Shown here piece after piece: positions 6,267 to 8,645 of a stretch of 8,645 bases of DNA (position 1 is its first letter; each line of letters starts with the position of its first letter). The notes under the pieces are model-generated. The model saw only the letters and a program-made list of their open reading frames with translations, was not told the DNA's origin and ran no database searches. The position numbers and the translations under genes were made by a program. Source of the stretch: Leclercia sp. UBA7405 (GTDB lineage: Bacteria > Pseudomonadota > Gammaproteobacteria > Enterobacterales > Enterobacteriaceae); contig DKMV01000378.1 in assembly GCA_002469605.1 (NCBI GenBank), forward strand, positions 1,113 to 9,757, in the 5' to 3' direction.

Positions 6267-7820
6267 TCAGGCGCTGGTCACCGGTTTTTGTTCGGTGCTG
6301 CTTCGGGCGTTTTCCAGCATCCGGCGCACCGGCACGATCAGTACAATCAGTACCGCGGCGCAGATCAGCAGCGCAATCGAGCAGCGGGCAAAGAGGTCAG
6401 GCAGCATATCCAGCTGATCGGCCTTCACGTGACCGCCGATCAGGCCTGCCGCCAGGTTGCCCAGCGCGCTGGCGCAGAACCAGAGGCCCATCATCTGACC
6501 ACGCATTCTCTCCGGTGCCAGCAGGGTCATGGTCGCCAGCCCAATCGGGCTGAGGCACAGCTCGCCCAGGGTCAGCATCAGGATGCTGCCCACCAGCCAG
6601 AAGGGCGATACCCCTGCCCCGCCGTTGGCCAGCACGTTCTGCGCCGCCAGCATCATCAGGCCAAAGCCCGCCGCCGCGCACAGAATCCCGATGACGAATT
6701 TGGTGATGCTGCCTGGACGAATATTCATGCTCGCCAGCTTCGGCCATGCCCAGCTGAAGACCGGAGCCAGCAGAATGATAAACAGGGCGTTGATGGACTG
6801 GAACCAGACAGCCGGGATCTCAAAATCACCGATCATGCGGTTGGTGTAGTCATTAGCGAAAAGGTTGAACGAGGTTGGCTTCTGCTCAAAAGCGGACCAG
6901 AAGAAGGCGGCGGAAACCAAAAGAATAAAGCAGACCAGCAGCCTGGCACGCTCTTTACGGTTCAGGCCGGCAAACAGGAACAGGTAGATAAAATAGAGCG
7001 CAACCGAGGCCGCAATCACATACACCAGCATGCTGGCGACCGCGACCGGGTTAATCACAATCACCCCCTGCGCAACAAGGGTAACGATGACGGCAACCCC
7101 TGCAGCCAGCGCCAGCAGCCAGGCGCCGACGCCGTTTTTCTTCGCCACCGGGCTGTTCCAGGTGGAGTCCAGGCCGACTTCGCGGTCGTAGCGTTTCATC
7201 GACGGCACGGCGAAGAGGCGGAAAATAATCAGCGCCACCAGCATCCCGATACCGCCGATGCCAAAGCCCCAGTGCCATCCGTGGGTTTTAATCAGCCAGC
7301 CGGAGATGAGCGGCGCGATAAAGGAGCCCATATTGATGCCCATATAGAACAGCGAGAAGCCGCCGTCACGGCGTGCATCGCCTTTTTTATACAGGGTCCC
7401 CACCATTACCGAGATACAGGTTTTGAACAGTCCCGAACCCAGCACGATAAACATCAGGCCGATAAAGAACAGGTTATTGCCCATCACTGCCGACAGGGCG
7501 ATCGACAGATGCCCGAGAGCAATCAGAATCGAGCCGTACCAGACCGCTCGCTGCTGGCCGAGCCAGTTATCCGCCAGCCAGCCGCCCGGCAGCGCCGCCA
7601 GATACATGGTACCGGCGAAGATACCAACGATGGCTGAGGCGTTCTCACGCGCCAGCCCCATACCGCCGTCATAGACGGTTGCCGCCATAAAGAGGATCAG
7701 TAACGGGCGGATACCGTAAAAGGAGAATCGCTCCCACATCTCGGTAAAAAATAGCGAGCCAAGCGGATAAGGGTGGCCGAAGAAGGTCCGGCTTTCGTTT
7801 TTATTAACTGAGGATTGCAT
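6267..7820 (-). CDS. POT-family proton-dependent peptide transporter
   Basis: This 517-residue inner-membrane protein belongs to the POT/PTR2 group of the MFS, which import di- and tripeptides with protons. Helix 1 holds the ExxER proton-coupling motif (Glu27, Glu30, Arg31 in FFTEMWERFSFYG). The PTR2 signatures lie at 79-103 (GGWLADNWLG then QQRAVWYG) and 155-167 (FSLFYMGINMGSF). Lys133 and Glu312 (FEQKPTSFN) match conserved functional positions. About 14 helices are expected, with the extra bacterial pair between the two bundles. The sequence differs from my memory of E. coli DtpA-D and is nearer to the PepT-So type, so I give no symbol. I chose the ATG at 7818-7820 because GGGAGA lies seven bases upstream; a longer reading to 7859 would run into the proposed promoter. 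A strong terminator follows, so it is probably monocistronic. Confidence 0.92.
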   Translation of the reverse strand: MQSSVNKNESRTFFGHPYPLGSLFFTEMWERFSFYGIRPLLILFMAATVYDGGMGLARENASAIVGIFAGTMYLAALPGGWLADNWLGQQRAVWYGSILIALGHLSIALSAVMGNNLFFIGLMFIVLGSGLFKTCISVMVGTLYKKGDARRDGGFSLFYMGINMGSFIAPLISGWLIKTHGWHWGFGIGGIGMLVALIIFRLFAVPSMKRYDREVGLDSTWNSPVAKKNGVGAWLLALAAGVAVIVTLVAQGVIVINPVAVASMLVYVIAASVALYFIYLFLFAGLNRKERARLLVCFILLVSAAFFWSAFEQKPTSFNLFANDYTNRMIGDFEIPAVWFQSINALFIILLAPVFSWAWPKLASMNIRPGSITKFVIGILCAAAGFGLMMLAAQNVLANGGAGVSPFWLVGSILMLTLGELCLSPIGLATMTLLAPERMRGQMMGLWFCASALGNLAAGLIGGHVKADQLDMLPDLFARCSIALLICAAVLIVLIVPVRRMLENARSSTEQKPVTSA

Positions 7821-7848
7821 AGTTCTCCCGAAGAGGCGTGTCGTTGTA

Positions 7849-7854
7849 ATTATA
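7849..7854 (-). promoter_or_regulatory. Proximal promoter -10 box of the peptide transporter
   Basis: A consensus TATAAT lies on the minus strand, predicting a start near 7842 and a leader of about 21 bases before the ATG at 7820. The region 16-18 bp upstream (CGGGTC or neighbours) has no resemblance to a -35 hexamer, so an activator is likely needed. Confidence 0.5.
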
Positions 7855-7859
7855 AACAC

Positions 7860-8076
7860 GAGGCATCTGCCGACCCGTTATGCTGCTGGCCGATCGTATC
7901 TCGCAAATATTATTTAACCATTTGATAACCGAAGGCTGGTTTTGTCTAGTGCCAGATGCGGTACGTTAAGACGAAAATTCGACAGGCGTCTAGTTTCGCA
8001 GATTTTATGCTGGAAAAAGCAGAAATGTGATTGACATCAGCGTACTGGCATCAAAGAGATGAAAGAGGATAGACAT
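7860..8076. other. Spacer between the peptide transporter and der
   Basis: The whole gap from 7821 to 8128 is 308 bp. Apart from the proximal promoter and the der terminator it holds no credible gene. It contains an A/T-rich patch (about 7905-7925), a CRP/FNR-like dyad near 8033, a TAAAAT hexamer on the minus strand (8002-8007) placed downstream of that dyad, and a seven-base inverted repeat GCATCTG/CAGATGC (7863-7869 and 7953-7959). A long regulated leader or a small RNA is possible but not shown. Confidence 0.4.
8025..8041. promoter_or_regulatory. CRP/FNR-like dyad
   Basis: On the plus strand, TGTGA-N6-TCAGC (8026-8041) has a perfect left CRP half-site and three of five matches on the right. 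The same centre also reads GTGAT-N4-ATCAG (8027-8040), one mismatch per half from the FNR consensus TTGAT-N4-ATCAA. On the minus strand it lies about 26 bp upstream of a TAAAAT box, near the spacing of activator sites that overlap -35. It is about 190 bp upstream of the proximal transporter promoter. Confidence 0.35.
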
Positions 8077-8099
8077 AAAAAAGCCCGCATTACGCGGGC
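8077..8099 (-). terminator. Intrinsic terminator of der
   Basis: GCCCGC (8083-8088) pairs with GCGGGC (8094-8099) over a five-base loop. Read on the minus strand, the stem is followed by six T residues, 29 bp after the der stop codon. This is a typical short GC-rich enterobacterial terminator and separates der from the peptide transporter. Confidence 0.92.
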
Positions 8100-8128
8100 C
8101 TGATGGGGAAAAGAGCGCCAGAGGGCTA

Positions 8129-8645
8129 TTATTTGCTCTTTTTGATATGCTTAATTAAGCGCTTACGCTTACGCATCTGGTTCGGCGTCAGGGTGTTGCG
8201 CTTGTTGGCAAACGGGTTATCCCCTTCCTTGAACTGAATGCGGATAGGCGTGCCCATCACGTCCAGCGATTTACGGAAGTAGTTCATCAGATAACGTTTG
8301 TAGGAGTCCGGCAGATCTTTCACCTGGTTGCCGTGAATCACCACGATCGGTGGGTTATAACCACCCGCATGCGCATATTTCAGCTTCACGCGGCGACCGC
8401 GCACCAGCGGCGGCTGATGGTCTTCTGCTGCCATGGTCATGATGCGGGTCAACATGGCGGTGCCGACGCGGCGGGTGGAGCTGTCGTACGCTTCACGCAC
8501 CGATTCAAACAGGTTACCCACGCCGCTGCCGTGCAGGGCAGAGATAAAGTGTACGCGGGCAAAATCGATAAAGCCCAGACGGAAGTCGAGGGTCTCTTTT
8601 ACCTGCTCGCGCACTTCGTTGCTCAGGCCGTCCCACTTGTTGACG
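8129..8645 (-). CDS. der: Ribosome biogenesis GTPase Der, C-terminal fragment
   Basis: This is the last 171 codons of der (engA); the start lies past the right edge. Der is an essential GTPase with two tandem G domains and a KH-like domain, acting in 50S subunit maturation. The fragment opens with VNKWDGLS, the G4 (NKxD) motif of the second G domain, and continues with the G5-like [10 protein letters not shown]. The KH-like domain follows, with [20 protein letters not shown] and [18 protein letters not shown], and the protein ends in a basic tail ([15 protein letters not shown]) that contacts rRNA. All segments match E. coli Der closely from memory. It is followed at once by its own terminator, so the peptide transporter downstream is probably not in the same operon. 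Confidence 0.97.
   Translation of the reverse strand, partial: VNKWDGLSNEVREQVKETLDFRLGFIDFARVHFISALHGSGVGNLFESVREAYDSSTRRVGTAMLTRIMTMAAEDHQPPLVRGRRVKLKYAHAGGYNPPIVVIHGNQVKDLPDSYKRYLMNYFRKSLDVMGTPIRIQFKEGDNPFANKRNTLTPNQMRKRKRLIKHIKKSK

Noticed and set aside
6288..7637. A 449-codon plus-strand open frame inside the peptide transporter gene
   Set aside because: It is antisense to a clear POT gene; the translation is overloaded with Gln, His, Asp and Arg and looks like the reverse complement of membrane-protein codons.
7821..7859. Upstream start for the peptide transporter giving 530 residues
   Set aside because: The extra 13 residues would be encoded across the proposed -10 box and start point, while the internal ATG has its own GGGAGA.
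3259..7860. Search for insertion sequences, attachment sites, tRNA genes or a CRISPR array around the accessory genes
   Set aside because: I saw no transposase or integrase, no tRNA-like fold, no flanking duplication and no regular repeats.
8005..8076. A 23-codon hydrophobic minus-strand frame in the transporter leader
   Set aside because: It begins directly after the T run of the der terminator and has no ribosome binding site.
8059..8103. A 14-codon plus-strand frame, with TTGACA upstream at 8031-8036
   Set aside because: It reads through the der terminator hairpin, lacks a good -10 box at the right distance and has no Shine-Dalgarno sequence.

Overview
The window looks like a chromosomal segment from a member of the Enterobacteriaceae, close in gene content to Enterobacter, Lelliottia, Leclercia, Klebsiella or Kosakonia; I cannot settle the genus. 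The support is near-identity, from memory, of GuaA, GuaB, XseA, YfgJ and Der to their Escherichia coli counterparts, and conserved control elements such as the PurR box in the guaB promoter. Base composition looks moderately GC-rich throughout, with no obvious low-GC island.

Layout, left to right: the 5' end of guaA (minus, cut by the window edge); guaB (minus), forming the guaBA operon for GMP synthesis; a compact divergent control region; xseA (plus), the large subunit of exonuclease VII; an MFS transporter gene (minus) that converges on xseA with a 6-bp gap; a divergent spacer of 155 bp; a two-gene plus-strand operon for a protealysin-like M4 metalloprotease and its probable inhibitor emfourin, whose stop and start codons abut; yfgJ (minus), a double zinc ribbon whose stop codon overlaps that of emfourin; an intrinsic terminator; a POT-family peptide transporter gene (minus); a 308-bp spacer with promoter-like sites and the der terminator; and the 3' part of der (minus), a ribosome-assembly GTPase.

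In E. coli K-12, as I recall it, yfgJ lies directly between xseA and der. Relative to that order, this genome carries two separate additions: MFS transporter plus protealysin/emfourin on one side of yfgJ, and a peptide transporter on the other. There is no transposase, integrase, tRNA gene or visible target-site duplication, so these are presumably old accessory insertions in a core locus or losses from E. coli.

The most notable biology is the cytoplasmic protease and inhibitor pair. The protease has every M4 catalytic residue but no signal peptide, and the inhibitor is translationally coupled to it. I found no wholly new system. The less expected signals are non-coding: a hairpin predicted at the very 5' end of the guaB mRNA and abutting its start codon, competing stems in the protealysin leader, and a CRP/FNR-like site with a possible second promoter far upstream of the peptide transporter.
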